Part shown: in pieces, positions 42,463 to 51,715 of the stretch
Layout of the letters: each line of letters begins with the position of its first letter
Numbering within the stretch: the stretch's first letter is position 1
Assembly: GCA_965223085.1 (NCBI GenBank)
Contig: OZ244981.1
Coordinates: 2,418,001-2,482,000, forward strand
Direction of reading: 5' to 3'
Source: CBDCVO01 sp965223085
GTDB lineage: Bacteria > Pseudomonadota > Gammaproteobacteria > Ga0077536
DNA: 64,000 bases
The notes under the pieces: model-generated
Seen by the model: the letters and a program-made list of their open reading frames with translations, nothing else
Told to the model about the DNA's origin: nothing
Database searches by the model: none
Program-made: the position numbers and the translations under genes

Positions 42463-42975
42463 CTAGAAACCGACCGTAGGTCCGCGCCACGTGGGTCGCC
42501 GCGGGGTGGCGCGTGCAATGGCGTCTAGCGCGCTGCCCCAACCTTCGCAAGCCATTTTCCCCGACTGGCCCCGGAGTCTATTCAACACGCCCTTAGCGAA
42601 GGCGTAGAAACGAAAAAAGCGCATAATTGCGACGCGTTGCTGGGAATTGGGCGGCGTTCTCGCGCAGATTAGCTTGTCGTCGTACATGCCCCGATCGGTC
42701 ATACCGACCGCACCATATGCATATACTCGTACGGCGCTACCGGCGGCTAACGATGGTCCCAGGACGACGGCGTCGAGCAAGTCTCCCTCGAGTCCCACAT
42801 AGGCCGGTACTGAGCCATAATTGAACGGACAGGGTAGCGGCGAAATAAAATCAATTCTGCCCTTGGCTCCGCGTTTGACAAAACCCCCTCGCGGCACTTC
42901 GATTACGACTTCGATGAGCGGCTCGTCAGCGGCGGTGTTTGGCAACGGGGTCGTGATGTCGTATGGGCTATTCAT
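42463..42975 (-). CDS. Divergent inorganic-pyrophosphatase-like protein
   Basis: A 170-residue protein similar to family I soluble pyrophosphatases: EVVIEVPRGGFVKRG, PFNYGSVPAYVGLEGDLLDAVVLG and MTDRGMYDDKLI. Against E. coli PPase the central aspartates (equivalents of D67, D70, D97, D102 and K104) are kept. E31 appears to be Gly, the R43 region is altered, and K142 appears to be Ala. Activity may be reduced or changed. The C-terminus is basic. The start at the ATG at 42975 overlaps the end of a possible small upstream ORF (ATGAATAG); the TTG at 43005 is less likely. Confidence 0.72.
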   Translation of the reverse strand: MNSPYDITTPLPNTAADEPLIEVVIEVPRGGFVKRGAKGRIDFISPLPCPFNYGSVPAYVGLEGDLLDAVVLGPSLAAGSAVRVYAYGAVGMTDRGMYDDKLICARTPPNSQQRVAIMRFFRFYAFAKGVLNRLRGQSGKMACEGWGSALDAIARATPRRPTWRGPTVGF

Positions 42976-43093
42976 GTTGGTGGTTAGGGGACTTTCGCAA
43001 CGCAAAGCGCATCAAGCCCCGATACAGTTCGGCGGCGCGACGATGTAGTACCTCTGGGGTCTTGCCGTAGCGCTGGTTAATTAGTGACACCAT
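42968..43093 (-). CDS. Possible small protein coupled to the PPase-like gene
   Basis: A 41-residue frame from the ATG at 43093 with LINQRYGKTPEVLHRRAAEL and YRGLMRFALRKSPNHQHE, stopping TAG inside the start region of the PPase-like gene. The overlap suggests translational coupling, but no ribosome-binding site is clear and no family is recognised. It may be the end of a decayed larger gene. Confidence 0.3.
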   Translation of the reverse strand: MVSLINQRYGKTPEVLHRRAAELYRGLMRFALRKSPNHQHE

Positions 43094-43449
43094 ACCACGG
43101 TCTCGCGCTTGAAAAGTTGCGCCCCATCACACAGTCTTTTCGTCCAACGAGCGCATAACTGAAGCGCGCAAAACGGCGGCTGCGATATAGTAATGCCGCA
43201 AGCTCTCCCATCTGCGCGGTAGCTTTCTCCTCGGTCCAACAGACCGTGAGCTCCGATATTGCATGAGGATCGCGGTAACTGCAGATTTTCCGTTGGTAGG
43301 CAGCTTGCAGGTAATCTACGCTGGGGCTACCTTAACTATTAAAGATCGGTAGCCAAATTTGCAAATCGGTCTACCGAGTGCGGTGCTGGCGACACCTTGA
43401 CGTAGGTGGGCTAAGCAACAGCTGGCACGAAAATTTGCAAGGTAACCTC
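43094..43449. other. Intergenic region, no supported gene
   Basis: About 356 bases between the PPase-like unit (minus) and the DUF364-like gene (plus). It should contain both promoters. I see no gene or clear operator. Confidence 0.5.
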
Positions 43450-44289
43450 ATGCGGATTGGCACTGAATTATTGGCCTTGATCGAACGCGTAGCCGGCGTC
43501 CTGGACCTGCCACCGATCACCGATATTTATATGCCGGAACCGAATCCGCACGGCGGCGGTGAAACGGAATTCGGAATCGTCTTACTAGCGGATGGTAGCG
43601 CCGGTTTGTACTACGCGTGGTTGGGGGAAACCCAACAGGGTATGGAGACACGGTTTGCCGGCGAAGCACTGATCGGCAAAAGCCCCGTTACCTTGGCACG
43701 GTGGTACGAGCGAAACTCTGACGCCGAACGATCGTTGGCCTTGGCGGCCATGAACGCAATTACTGCACATGTTTTCAAGCGTGCCCGCTACCATCCGCAA
43801 ACCGCGTTCGACTCCATGGGTAACTTGTGCGTTAGCCACGATGATCACTTAGGCATGATCGGAAATTTTCCGTCTTTAGTAACTCACGCGCGTGAGAATC
43901 AGATCCGTTTGACGGTTTGCGAGCGCAAAGTGCATATGGTAGACGACGATGGGCTCATTACGATCACCTTGGCACCTGAGGCTTTGCGGTCGTGCAATAA
44001 AATCATTTCGACAGCGGCGACTTTGATCAACGATTCGCTAGACGACATGTTGCCCTATTGCAGCAACGCAGATTCGGTAGTGGTGATCGGTCCGACAGCG
44101 GGGTTTTTCCCCGATCCCCTTTTCGCGCGCGGCATTGTCACGGTTGGTGGCTCCGAAATCGTGCTTGCTGGTGACGCGATTACGAACCTCAAAGCCGATC
44201 GAGGATTAGGTAGCAGCGCACGGCGTTATGTCATATGCAGCGACGATTATCCTGGCATCGATGCATTGTTGAAATCATCACAAGCTTAG
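43450..44289 (+). CDS. DUF4213/DUF364-like protein (putative heavy-metal chelation)
   Basis: A 279-residue cytoplasmic protein. GLYYAWLGE and ARWYERNSDAERSLALAAMNAITAH resemble the N-terminal enolase-like DUF4213 domain, and VVVIGPTAGFFPDPLFARG plus GDAITN fit a Rossmann-like DUF364 domain. Some family members are thought to bind metals or cofactors, but none of that can be shown here. Start at the ATG at 43450 with AAGG 9 bases before it. The function remains unknown. Confidence 0.6.
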   Translation: MRIGTELLALIERVAGVLDLPPITDIYMPEPNPHGGGETEFGIVLLADGSAGLYYAWLGETQQGMETRFAGEALIGKSPVTLARWYERNSDAERSLALAAMNAITAHVFKRARYHPQTAFDSMGNLCVSHDDHLGMIGNFPSLVTHARENQIRLTVCERKVHMVDDDGLITITLAPEALRSCNKIISTAATLINDSLDDMLPYCSNADSVVVIGPTAGFFPDPLFARGIVTVGGSEIVLAGDAITNLKADRGLGSSARRYVICSDDYPGIDALLKSSQA

Positions 44290-44344
44290 ATCTGTCGGTT
44301 TCCGGCTTAAGATGACACCAGCATTTGCTGTTGGCTAACGGCGT

Positions 44345-44905
44345 TCAAGGTGTACGTGCGCGGGCTAGTGACCCGCCACCGGCACATGACCATTGCCAGC
44401 TCGAGGCGAGAAAACCCGACACTACATAAATGGCGCTGCGGTCGCTGCGCTGGGCGTATTGTTGATTACCGTCGATAGTAGTAGCGCCGAAGTCGATCGT
44501 CACTATCTCGCCATGGGTGTTTTCAAGGGCGATCGACAGGCGCGGTGGTTTCAGGCCGAATTGCGCAAGCTCGCTGTGAACGAGTTGCTCCGGGGGAATA
44601 GTGCGCACCGGTGCGGCCTTGTGCAGTAGCTTGAGCGCGTGTTCTAGGGCTAGCCTGTGTTTGCTGGTGAGCACGACGTGGCTGTCGCTGTCCATCCACT
44701 GATCGTTACGGCGAAACGTACACTTATGCTGATCAGCTTGCACGGTTACGGTGACAATGTCGCTCGGTGTATCCGCGACAATGCCGATACGCTGCGGCAC
44801 GATCAAATGGCCGCGGGGTGGTAGGCGTCCCGCGGCGATCATGACGCTCAAATAGATCAACGAAGCGATAGCCGCCAAGCCATAGCCCAGCTTCGCGCCT
44901 ATCAT
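44345..44905 (-). CDS. DUF4340-like periplasmic protein of the Gld-type ABC unit
   Basis: A 186-residue protein with one N-terminal anchor (YGLAAIASLIYLSVMIA). The periplasmic part has LTSKHRLALEHALKLLHKA and FGLKPPRLSIALENTHGEIV, then DFGATTIDGNQQYAQ, as in DUF4340 proteins commonly found after GldG-like genes. The ATG at 44905 overlaps the preceding gene's stop (ATGA). It is the last gene of the four-gene unit. Confidence 0.75.
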   Translation of the reverse strand: MIGAKLGYGLAAIASLIYLSVMIAAGRLPPRGHLIVPQRIGIVADTPSDIVTVTVQADQHKCTFRRNDQWMDSDSHVVLTSKHRLALEHALKLLHKAAPVRTIPPEQLVHSELAQFGLKPPRLSIALENTHGEIVTIDFGATTIDGNQQYAQRSDRSAIYVVSGFLASSWQWSCAGGGSLARARTP

Positions 44906-46455
44906 CGACGGTGTCTCCATACAAGCAAGCCGATACCGAACGGCACGGCGGGCAACGCAACCACGAGCACGAGAAATATTTTGCGCATTTGCGGCTCGGT
45001 TAAGATAATGCGTTTCGGTACGCGTGTTGGTTCACTGATCGGTGTTTGCGATTCTTCTCCTACCAGCCATCTGATCATCGACAACACTAGTTCGCTGTTT
45101 GCTAGATAGGGAAAGAACGAGTTGCTGGCAAAATCGGCGTCGCCAACGACGACTAAACGCGTGGATTCTCGTTCGTTCAATTTACGCTCGATTGCAACCG
45201 CGAGTGTTTGCTCGCCTTGGGCTTTCGGCGACTCGTGTGCGGCATCCGCGGCTAACGAATCCGCGCCTGTGAGCGTGGGCGACGTGCCAGGCAGAGTATA
45301 TGGCGTAGCGAGGTGTTGGACTTTGCTTTCAGCACTGCTGCGGACGATGGGCACGACACTGGTCGCGGGTCCAACTTTGCGCAGTGTTAAAGGGCGCACG
45401 CCGGGGAAGAACGTCATCGATACGCGCCGCGTGATCGGGTGTTGCGGGTAGCCGGTCACAGCGACCATTTCGCGATCGGTTGCATAGTGTAAGCGCGGCT
45501 CAGTTACGATCTGATTCGGTAGATTTACACCGTATTCGTCTAAGCAAGTTCTGAGCGCAGCGTCGAGCGAAAAACCAACATCGAATAAAAGTAGCGCTGA
45601 CCCGCCGGCATGCAAGTACCTAGCGAGCGCGGTTACTTCATGCGGTAGCCAGCGCGTCCGTGGTCCTGCGCTAACAGCTACGTCGCAATTAGCGGAGACT
45701 TCTCCATCGACGGCGAGCAGTAAACGTTTAACCTCGAAGCCGAGCGCCTCCAAGCCCCGCCGCCAGCGACCGACACCGTGATTTTCCGTGATCACGGTGG
45801 CAACGCCGTGGGCACCGTGGTTGTGGCTATGTTCATGCAAGCCTTCTATATGAGTGTGAAATTCGTCGTTGTCAAAAGGATATTCGCCATGGCCTTCGAT
45901 AAAACACACTGTGACGGTGCTTTCTCGCAACGCGCGTTGAATGCCCAGGGCGAGCTTGACTTCCTCAGTCGTCGGCACCGCGATTCGACGGCCTTCGGCT
46001 TCCAAAACGGCAAGATTGTATTGCTTAATTCCGGCGGAAGCGGCGCTAGCAGGTTCGCGATCGGGATCAACGGTATGAACGCGGAGTAAGTGGTTGCGTT
46101 TTGCCAGCAACGCCAAGACATCACGGAGACGGCGCGCGGCTGGGTCGTCAGCGTGGTAGTAATAGGTGAGATTGACGGGGCGGCTTAAGTTGTCGACCAC
46201 CGCTATGGCGCGTGGATCGGGTCGAAAACGTTGCTCTCGAGTAAAGTCGAATTGGCGATCGTGCAAAATAATGGCGACGTTAGCAAGAATGCCCCCGCCG
46301 GCGACGAGTACAACAATAAGTGCGGGGTAGAAATAGCGGAGCGCGTTTCGCCGCGGCGCGTCAGTGGGCAGATGCAGCGCGGAGATAAAGAGCGTGACTA
46401 CAGCGACCAACCATCCACAGGCCCACCCTAGCGCCGCGCCGTCGGGACCGAGCAT
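44902..46455 (-). CDS. GldG-like ABC-exporter-associated protein
   Basis: A 517-residue membrane protein of the GldG/ABC-type uncharacterised transport family. It has two N-terminal helices (GWACGWLVAVVTLFISAL, FYPALIVVLVAGGGILANV), then a large periplasmic domain with DNLSRPVNLTYYYHADDPAA, a His-rich stretch (HIEGLHEHSHNHGAHG) that may bind metal, and FIEGHGEYPFDNDE. A C-terminal helix is followed by RHRR. The start at the ATG at 46455 follows the permease stop by 2 bases. The long frame to 46782 is inside the permease gene. The histidine cluster is unusual for the family. Confidence 0.8.
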   Translation of the reverse strand: MLGPDGAALGWACGWLVAVVTLFISALHLPTDAPRRNALRYFYPALIVVLVAGGGILANVAIILHDRQFDFTREQRFRPDPRAIAVVDNLSRPVNLTYYYHADDPAARRLRDVLALLAKRNHLLRVHTVDPDREPASAASAGIKQYNLAVLEAEGRRIAVPTTEEVKLALGIQRALRESTVTVCFIEGHGEYPFDNDEFHTHIEGLHEHSHNHGAHGVATVITENHGVGRWRRGLEALGFEVKRLLLAVDGEVSANCDVAVSAGPRTRWLPHEVTALARYLHAGGSALLLFDVGFSLDAALRTCLDEYGVNLPNQIVTEPRLHYATDREMVAVTGYPQHPITRRVSMTFFPGVRPLTLRKVGPATSVVPIVRSSAESKVQHLATPYTLPGTSPTLTGADSLAADAAHESPKAQGEQTLAVAIERKLNERESTRLVVVGDADFASNSFFPYLANSELVLSMIRWLVGEESQTPISEPTRVPKRIILTEPQMRKIFLVLVVALPAVPFGIGLLVWRHRR

Positions 46456-46457
46456 GT

Positions 46458-47162
46458 TCAACGACGTTTTAGCGCGCGTACCGCGATCAGCAGGCCGATC
46501 AAACAGACGCTTAGAAAATAGCCAATATCCGACAAATACACCGCTCCACTGACCATCGGCGCAAAGTGCGCGACTAATGATGCATTGATCACAAATGAAC
46601 CGTACGGCTCTGGCAGGATTGCGCCGGTAGCATCTAGTGACCACAAGAGGATGGCGACACCGAAGCTTCCTGCGGCTGCGATAATTTGGTTGGAAGTCAT
46701 CGCAGAGAACGCCAAACCGATCGCTATGAGCGCGGCGCCTAGCAGGAACAAAGCGCAATAGCCCGTGTAAATCGGCCCCCAATCGGGTTGTCCTAAGATT
46801 TGCAGCGTAATCGGGTAGGCCAGCGTCGGCAGCAACAAGCAGACGATCAGGGTCAAAGCAGCAAAAAATTTTGCAAGCACGAGTTCCAGCTCGCCGGTGG
46901 CGTTGCTTAAAATTAATTCTAAAGTTCCACCACGCCGTTCTTCGGCTAATTGGCGCATCGTAATGATAGGCACTAGTACCAAAAACAACATGGCCGCTTG
47001 AGACGTTGTCTGCACCAAATTGCTTGTATGGTGATAGAACAGCGCTAAGGTAAACGTGTAACCCATGATCAATAAGAACGTCGCAGCCAGGGCGTAGGCG
47101 ATGGGTGATAAGAACATCGTTTTGAGCTCTTTAAAAAGCAGCGCGAAGGGTAGCGGTGTCAT
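46458..47162 (-). CDS. ABC transporter permease (GldF-like)
   Basis: A 234-residue ABC-2-type permease with six hydrophobic segments and the family motif ERRGGTLELILSNATGE after the second helix. It overlaps the ATPase gene by four bases. With the ATPase and GldG-like protein it forms an exporter whose cargo is unknown; in Bacteroidetes the homologues serve gliding and secretion. Confidence 0.88.
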   Translation of the reverse strand: MTPLPFALLFKELKTMFLSPIAYALAATFLLIMGYTFTLALFYHHTSNLVQTTSQAAMLFLVLVPIITMRQLAEERRGGTLELILSNATGELELVLAKFFAALTLIVCLLLPTLAYPITLQILGQPDWGPIYTGYCALFLLGAALIAIGLAFSAMTSNQIIAAAGSFGVAILLWSLDATGAILPEPYGSFVINASLVAHFAPMVSGAVYLSDIGYFLSVCLIGLLIAVRALKRR

Positions 47163-48082
47163 GGCTTTTCCGTGAGACTGAAATACACCGATTCTAACTG
47201 CGTCGGGATAGCCCGAAAACTCAACAGTTCAAATCCCTGTTCAATCAGCGCGCGCGGGATTGTGGCTACGAGATCCGCACGCGCGACGCCGACTTCAAGA
47301 TGGGTGGTGTCTGCCTGACAATGGGCAGAACATACCCGCACGCCCGCAATCGTATCGCAACAAGCGCGTAGCGCCGCAAGCACACGACCGGCAACGATAA
47401 CGTTAAAAGTCAGCGCCTGTTCCTTGAGAGAGCGTATGCCACGGAGTTCCCCAGCGAGTAAAATTGCAACACGACTCGCAACTTGTTCGATCTCTGTCAA
47501 TATATGGGACGTTAAAATCACCGCGTGTTGGGGTGTGAAGGAATTTACAAGCGCACGCCAAGCGGCGATTTGCCGGGGGTCTAAACCGCTTGTCGGTTCG
47601 TCAAAAATTAGCAGTGGTGGTTCATTGATTAACGCCTGCGCGATCGCGACGCGTTGTCGGTAACCACGCGATAGCTGTCCGATCATATGTTTGAATACAG
47701 GTTCGAGGCCTAAACGTTCACATACCCGAGGAACGGCCCGTCGCAATGCAGCGTGGTTCAAACCCTTTAATTGTCCCATCGTTCGGAGGAATTCGTAGAC
47801 GCGGAAATGATCATAGAGCGGCGCGTTTTCTGGAACATAGCCTATATAGCTGCGCGCCACACGCGGGTGAGTATGCATGTTGTGCGCGGCGATGTGTACG
47901 TTGCCGTGATGAGGGCGCAAGTATCCCGTCAGCAATCGCAATACCGTCGTTTTACCGGAACCATTAGGTCCCAACAGACCGAGCACCTCACCGCTTGCAA
48001 GTTCGAACGATGCGTCATGCACTGCGCGCTTGGTACCGAAATAGCGGGTCAGATGGTCAGCAGTGAGTAGGGGCGATGTCAA
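47159..48082 (-). CDS. ABC transporter ATP-binding protein (GldA-like)
   Basis: A 307-residue ATPase with Walker A GPNGSGKTT, the Q-loop region YVPENAPLYD, the signature LSRGYRQRVAIAQAL, Walker B LLIFDEPTSGLDP and the H-loop TSHI. The C-terminal 90 residues are the variable regulatory part. First gene of the four-gene ABC unit with tightly overlapping members. Confidence 0.92.
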   Translation of the reverse strand: MTSPLLTADHLTRYFGTKRAVHDASFELASGEVLGLLGPNGSGKTTVLRLLTGYLRPHHGNVHIAAHNMHTHPRVARSYIGYVPENAPLYDHFRVYEFLRTMGQLKGLNHAALRRAVPRVCERLGLEPVFKHMIGQLSRGYRQRVAIAQALINEPPLLIFDEPTSGLDPRQIAAWRALVNSFTPQHAVILTSHILTEIEQVASRVAILLAGELRGIRSLKEQALTFNVIVAGRVLAALRACCDTIAGVRVCSAHCQADTTHLEVGVARADLVATIPRALIEQGFELLSFRAIPTQLESVYFSLTEKP

Positions 48083-48170
48083 ATCCTAGTGGCTGCTCCG
48101 TCTCTTTGCTTATGGCGTTAGTTTTGGTCTGATCTGCGGTAAAACAGGCCCGCTCAATGTTCTCGGGAGC

Positions 48171-49055
48171 TTATTCATAGTACTCCGGCGCGTGCTTCAT
48201 GGCTTTGAACGCATCGGGATCGTGTGAGGTAAAATAAGTAGCATCTTCTGAAGCGATCATGTACCGCACCCATTCGTAACCACGCATGATGCCAGGCGGA
48301 TCGTAGGCAAGCATGATGCTGGGAGGGACATTTTTTTCGAGGTTTTCGCGAAAATAAATCGAGTCACCGGTCAAAATCGTTGTGCCGCTCTTAGGGAGTC
48401 GTAAAAGCAACATTTGGCTGCCCTTGGTATGGCCGCGAAACCGTTTTACTACGATGCTGCCGTCGCCGAATATATCCATATCTCCTTCGAGTCGTAACAT
48501 CGGCATGGCGTTCGGTTTGATCGAACCAAGGCCGGAACGCAACGGGAAAATGTCACCTGGAATGAACGACGAAGCAAACGGTTCGTCGGGAAACATTGCG
48601 AATTCGATTTCATCGCGCTGGGTGATTAGGGTGGAGTTAGGGAATTTCCACACGTTGCCGCCATGGTCGAGGTGCAAATGACTAACGACGACATATTTAA
48701 TGTCATCAGGTGTAAGCCCGATGGTCTTAAGCTGAGTGTCGATCGCGACGTCTGGGGTGTTTACTGGCTGGTAGGCTTTGAAAGACGGGCCCCAGTAGTC
48801 AGGATCTTCGATGATCTTGTCGTTATTCCCCGTATCGAACAAAACGTTACCCTTAGGGTGCTGGATTACAAAAAAAGCGACTGGTACGGTAATCGAATCC
48901 ATCGGGCCGAAGTTTTGCAAAGCGCCCTTGGGCAACGTTAATGCGCCGGAGCTAAAAACATATAGGCGCATCCCAGCGGGTGAATCCGCACACGCAACCC
49001 CCATGCACGTCGTTGTCACTGCGATCACCAATAGGCACGCAAAAATGAATCTCAT
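48171..49055 (-). CDS. Exported metallo-beta-lactamase-fold hydrolase (lactonase-like)
   Basis: A 294-residue MBL-fold enzyme with a signal peptide (FACLLVIAVTTTCMGVACA). The metal site HLHLDHGG, an upstream NVLFDTGNN strand, and later FRGHTKGS and LTGDSIYF follow the N-acyl-homoserine-lactonase/AiiA-like pattern. The substrate may be a lactone but is not established. The start at the ATG at 49055 has GGGGAGGAG. Confidence 0.88.
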   Translation of the reverse strand: MRFIFACLLVIAVTTTCMGVACADSPAGMRLYVFSSGALTLPKGALQNFGPMDSITVPVAFFVIQHPKGNVLFDTGNNDKIIEDPDYWGPSFKAYQPVNTPDVAIDTQLKTIGLTPDDIKYVVVSHLHLDHGGNVWKFPNSTLITQRDEIEFAMFPDEPFASSFIPGDIFPLRSGLGSIKPNAMPMLRLEGDMDIFGDGSIVVKRFRGHTKGSQMLLLRLPKSGTTILTGDSIYFRENLEKNVPPSIMLAYDPPGIMRGYEWVRYMIASEDATYFTSHDPDAFKAMKHAPEYYE

Positions 49056-49154
49056 AATTCTCCTCCCCATACATTATAAATCGCGATCACGAGGCCAACT
49101 CAATCGCGCCACGTTAAATGATTACGCCATTACTTCGCAGTACTTTCCAGCTAC

Positions 49155-50996
49155 CTAGGCGCGCTCGCTGTAGCGCAACGCGCGACCTAATTTCTGCGTG
49201 CCTAGGGCGCGTAGCACGTGATCGTTTTCCCACACCGGCGTGCCCGCGATATAAACACGGTCGACCACGCCGTCGGAACGATTTACAAGTTGCTTTTCGC
49301 CGAGCACGCCGCGATAAACGACCTGGCGGTTTGCGTTTGTGTCATAGCTCGCTAAGTTGCCGGGATCGATAATCGTAATATCAGCCTGTGCGCCGATGTT
49401 TAGCGTGCCCACGTCGAGACCAAAAAAATCTGCCGGCTCACGCGTAAGTCTTTTCACCGCCTGCGCGACGCGCTCCAGAGAGCGGCGCTGCGCAATTTGC
49501 AAGGTCGCGAGATTGCCGTCGAAAAACGCAAGGTTGATCAAATGCGCACCGCTGTCGTTGAATCCCGGTAGGCAGTGTTCATCAAACAGCAGTTCTTCGA
49601 GGACTTCGGGTCGATCATTGCCGACTAATAAGTGCCAGTGAAACGCGCGATCATATTCGCGCAATAAGTGCAAAAAGAATGCTGCCTCGCCACCGATCGG
49701 TTTTTTACACGCTTCGAAAGCAGATCGCTCTGCAGCGCTGCGGGCGGCGCTGGTGTTGCCGCTTTGATAGCTTTGCAAGCGTCGGAAGACCGCGCCGACG
49801 GTCTCACCGTTCCACTCCGCAACCGGTGTCTCATCGATATTGATCACCTCTAAGTCGCGTTGAAACGTGCTCACGACCTTGGGGTCGGACCAATCTGCCT
49901 CGAACTGTTTGATGTAATCCTCGTTTGACAAAATGCGCCGTCGACCCTCAACGTCTTCGACGTCACAGGCTAACAAGGGACGGGTAGCTCGAAATTCCTC
50001 GAAAATCGGGGTTACCGATCCTTCGCAAAATAAATAAAACGGTGTTCCTAGCACCTGAAAGTGAAAATGACCGTCTAGCCACTTGGAATTCAAGGTGCGA
50101 GCGAGTTTCAAAAACACTTTCCAGACTTGTCGATCGTGGGCGAGATCGATGGCGGTAAGCGCCGTCGTCCGTAGCGGCCGGCCAAAAAGGCGCCCACTGG
50201 TATAGAGAAAGCGGGTTAAGGTGCCTAAACGATTAATCGCATCGGGGGTTGCTTGCCAGACACGATCGTAGCGGCGTACGATATTGAGCAAACGGCGATG
50301 TTCCCTCGGTTTGGCGTGTGGCGATGGGATCCGTGCGTCTGTGTTCGGTTCGTTGGCTAGGTAGTGGAACGGGATATTATCGGTCGAAAAGCCGATATAG
50401 CCCGCCCGCATGGCGCTCTCTAAACTAGCCTCCATACGCACTAATTCCGCCTCGGAGGGCTGCCGTTCGATCGCCGCTTGAATTCCCATCGCATCGATTC
50501 TCAACATCGAGTGCGGCAGTAGCGGCGTAACATTGGGTCCCAGGGATAGCGTGTCTAGGTGTTGCAGGTACTCATGCGGTGCGTGCCAATCGACGTGATC
50601 CACACAGCGTTTTAAGACCGATTTGGGGATGTTCTCGACACGGGCAAAGCAATCTAGGATAGGGTCTTCACCGTTACGGCGTTGGGCGCCGAAAGCCATG
50701 CCGATGCTGCAATTACCGAATATCGCCGTCGTGGTGCCATGTCGCACAACTTCGGCTAGACCGGCGTCGAGTTCAACTTCCAGATCGAGATGGGTGTGTA
50801 TATCCAGCAAGCCAGGCATTAGCCACTTGCCGGCGGCGTTATAAACCTCTGTGCCTGGCGGCGCGGCAAGCTTTGCATCGCGCGCGACGATGCGCCCAGC
50901 GGCGACCGCGACATCTTGCACGCTCGGTTTTTCACCGGAACCGTCGAATACCGTCGCGCCGGTTATCAGCAAATCCCAATTGGCGGTTGCGTTCAT
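49155..50996 (-). CDS. Amidohydrolase, N-acyl-D-amino-acid deacylase family
   Basis: A 613-residue metal-dependent hydrolase. It has the HxH metal pair in LDIHTHLD, a His in the later LLPHSML, and GFNDSGAHLINLAFFDGN with the catalytic Asp region near residue 480. The C-terminal composite beta domain is EPADFFGLDVGTLNIGAQAD, a typical D-aminoacylase/dihydroorotase-like end. The actual substrate is unknown and it is not a canonical D-aminoacylase. Confidence 0.87.
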   Translation of the reverse strand: MNATANWDLLITGATVFDGSGEKPSVQDVAVAAGRIVARDAKLAAPPGTEVYNAAGKWLMPGLLDIHTHLDLEVELDAGLAEVVRHGTTTAIFGNCSIGMAFGAQRRNGEDPILDCFARVENIPKSVLKRCVDHVDWHAPHEYLQHLDTLSLGPNVTPLLPHSMLRIDAMGIQAAIERQPSEAELVRMEASLESAMRAGYIGFSTDNIPFHYLANEPNTDARIPSPHAKPREHRRLLNIVRRYDRVWQATPDAINRLGTLTRFLYTSGRLFGRPLRTTALTAIDLAHDRQVWKVFLKLARTLNSKWLDGHFHFQVLGTPFYLFCEGSVTPIFEEFRATRPLLACDVEDVEGRRRILSNEDYIKQFEADWSDPKVVSTFQRDLEVINIDETPVAEWNGETVGAVFRRLQSYQSGNTSAARSAAERSAFEACKKPIGGEAAFFLHLLREYDRAFHWHLLVGNDRPEVLEELLFDEHCLPGFNDSGAHLINLAFFDGNLATLQIAQRRSLERVAQAVKRLTREPADFFGLDVGTLNIGAQADITIIDPGNLASYDTNANRQVVYRGVLGEKQLVNRSDGVVDRVYIAGTPVWENDHVLRALGTQKLGRALRYSERA

Positions 50997-51103
50997 AGCG
51001 TAGTTGCTCTTTAAGTCGTCTCCAGGCGCGCTGTGGCAAATAGTGCCACCGCGATCTCGTTTAGTCGAGCGGCCATGTCAAAATGTTGCTTGCGAGTGCT
51101 TTA

Positions 51104-51715
51104 TTAGTAGCGCATTTGCTGCACCAGATGACGCACAGTCTCAATATCGGCAGTGCTATCCAGATCGGTGACCACGCCCGGGTTATTATGGGGCAGGTGG
51201 AATACTTCGTCGCGATAGCTATCGAGCAGTTCGCGGGCACCGCTAGCAGTATCTAGTTGGCACAATGCGGCGAGGTGGCGACGCCGAAATACAACGGGAT
51301 GACCGGGTATGCCGCGGTAATAAGGCCGCGCGATCGTTTTTTTTGGTGCGCCACGAAGCGCATTGGCGAGTTGGGCAAAAATTTCCGCCGTGATTGCGGG
51401 CATATCTGCCAAACATATATACACCGCGGCGATGTCAGGCGCGACCAATCGCGCGCCACACGCAATCGAACTCCCGAGACCCCGTTGGGGGTTTGGGTTG
51501 ACCACATCCGTGCACGCCTGTGCTTGCACCAAGTGGCCAGCCTGGTGGTCGTCGGGAGCGCGCACGACAAAAATCTTGGTGAGATCAGCGGCGCGAACCG
51601 CTGCGAGCGTCCATGCGAGTATACTGTGTTCGGCGATGGCATAATGCAGCTTATCACCGCCGAAACGTCGCGCCGCGCCCGCGGCGAGCACGATGGCTGC
51701 CGCATGCAGCGTCAC
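51104..51715 (-). CDS. MobA-like NTP transferase domain protein
   Basis: A 203-residue nucleotidyltransferase-like protein with the glycosyltransferase-A fold: AIVLAAGAARRFGGDKLHYA at the N-terminus, then RGLGSSIACGARL and YICLADMPAITAEIFAQL. This is the MocA type (molybdopterin cytidylyltransferase) that matures xanthine-dehydrogenase-family enzymes. It is coupled to the XdhC-like gene by an ATGA overlap. The molybdoenzyme it serves is not in the window. Confidence 0.85.
   Translation of the reverse strand: MTLHAAAIVLAAGAARRFGGDKLHYAIAEHSILAWTLAAVRAADLTKIFVVRAPDDHQAGHLVQAQACTDVVNPNPQRGLGSSIACGARLVAPDIAAVYICLADMPAITAEIFAQLANALRGAPKKTIARPYYRGIPGHPVVFRRRHLAALCQLDTASGARELLDSYRDEVFHLPHNNPGVVTDLDSTADIETVRHLVQQMRY

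Noticed and set aside
42453..42466. A second copy of the 8614 element end near 42455
   Set aside because: Only about 12 bases (TTGAACCTAGAA) match, then the sequence diverges and no facing end is seen.
46456..46782. Longer N-terminus for the GldG-like protein
   Set aside because: The extension lies wholly inside the permease gene in another frame, and the ATG at 46455 gives a normal protein start.
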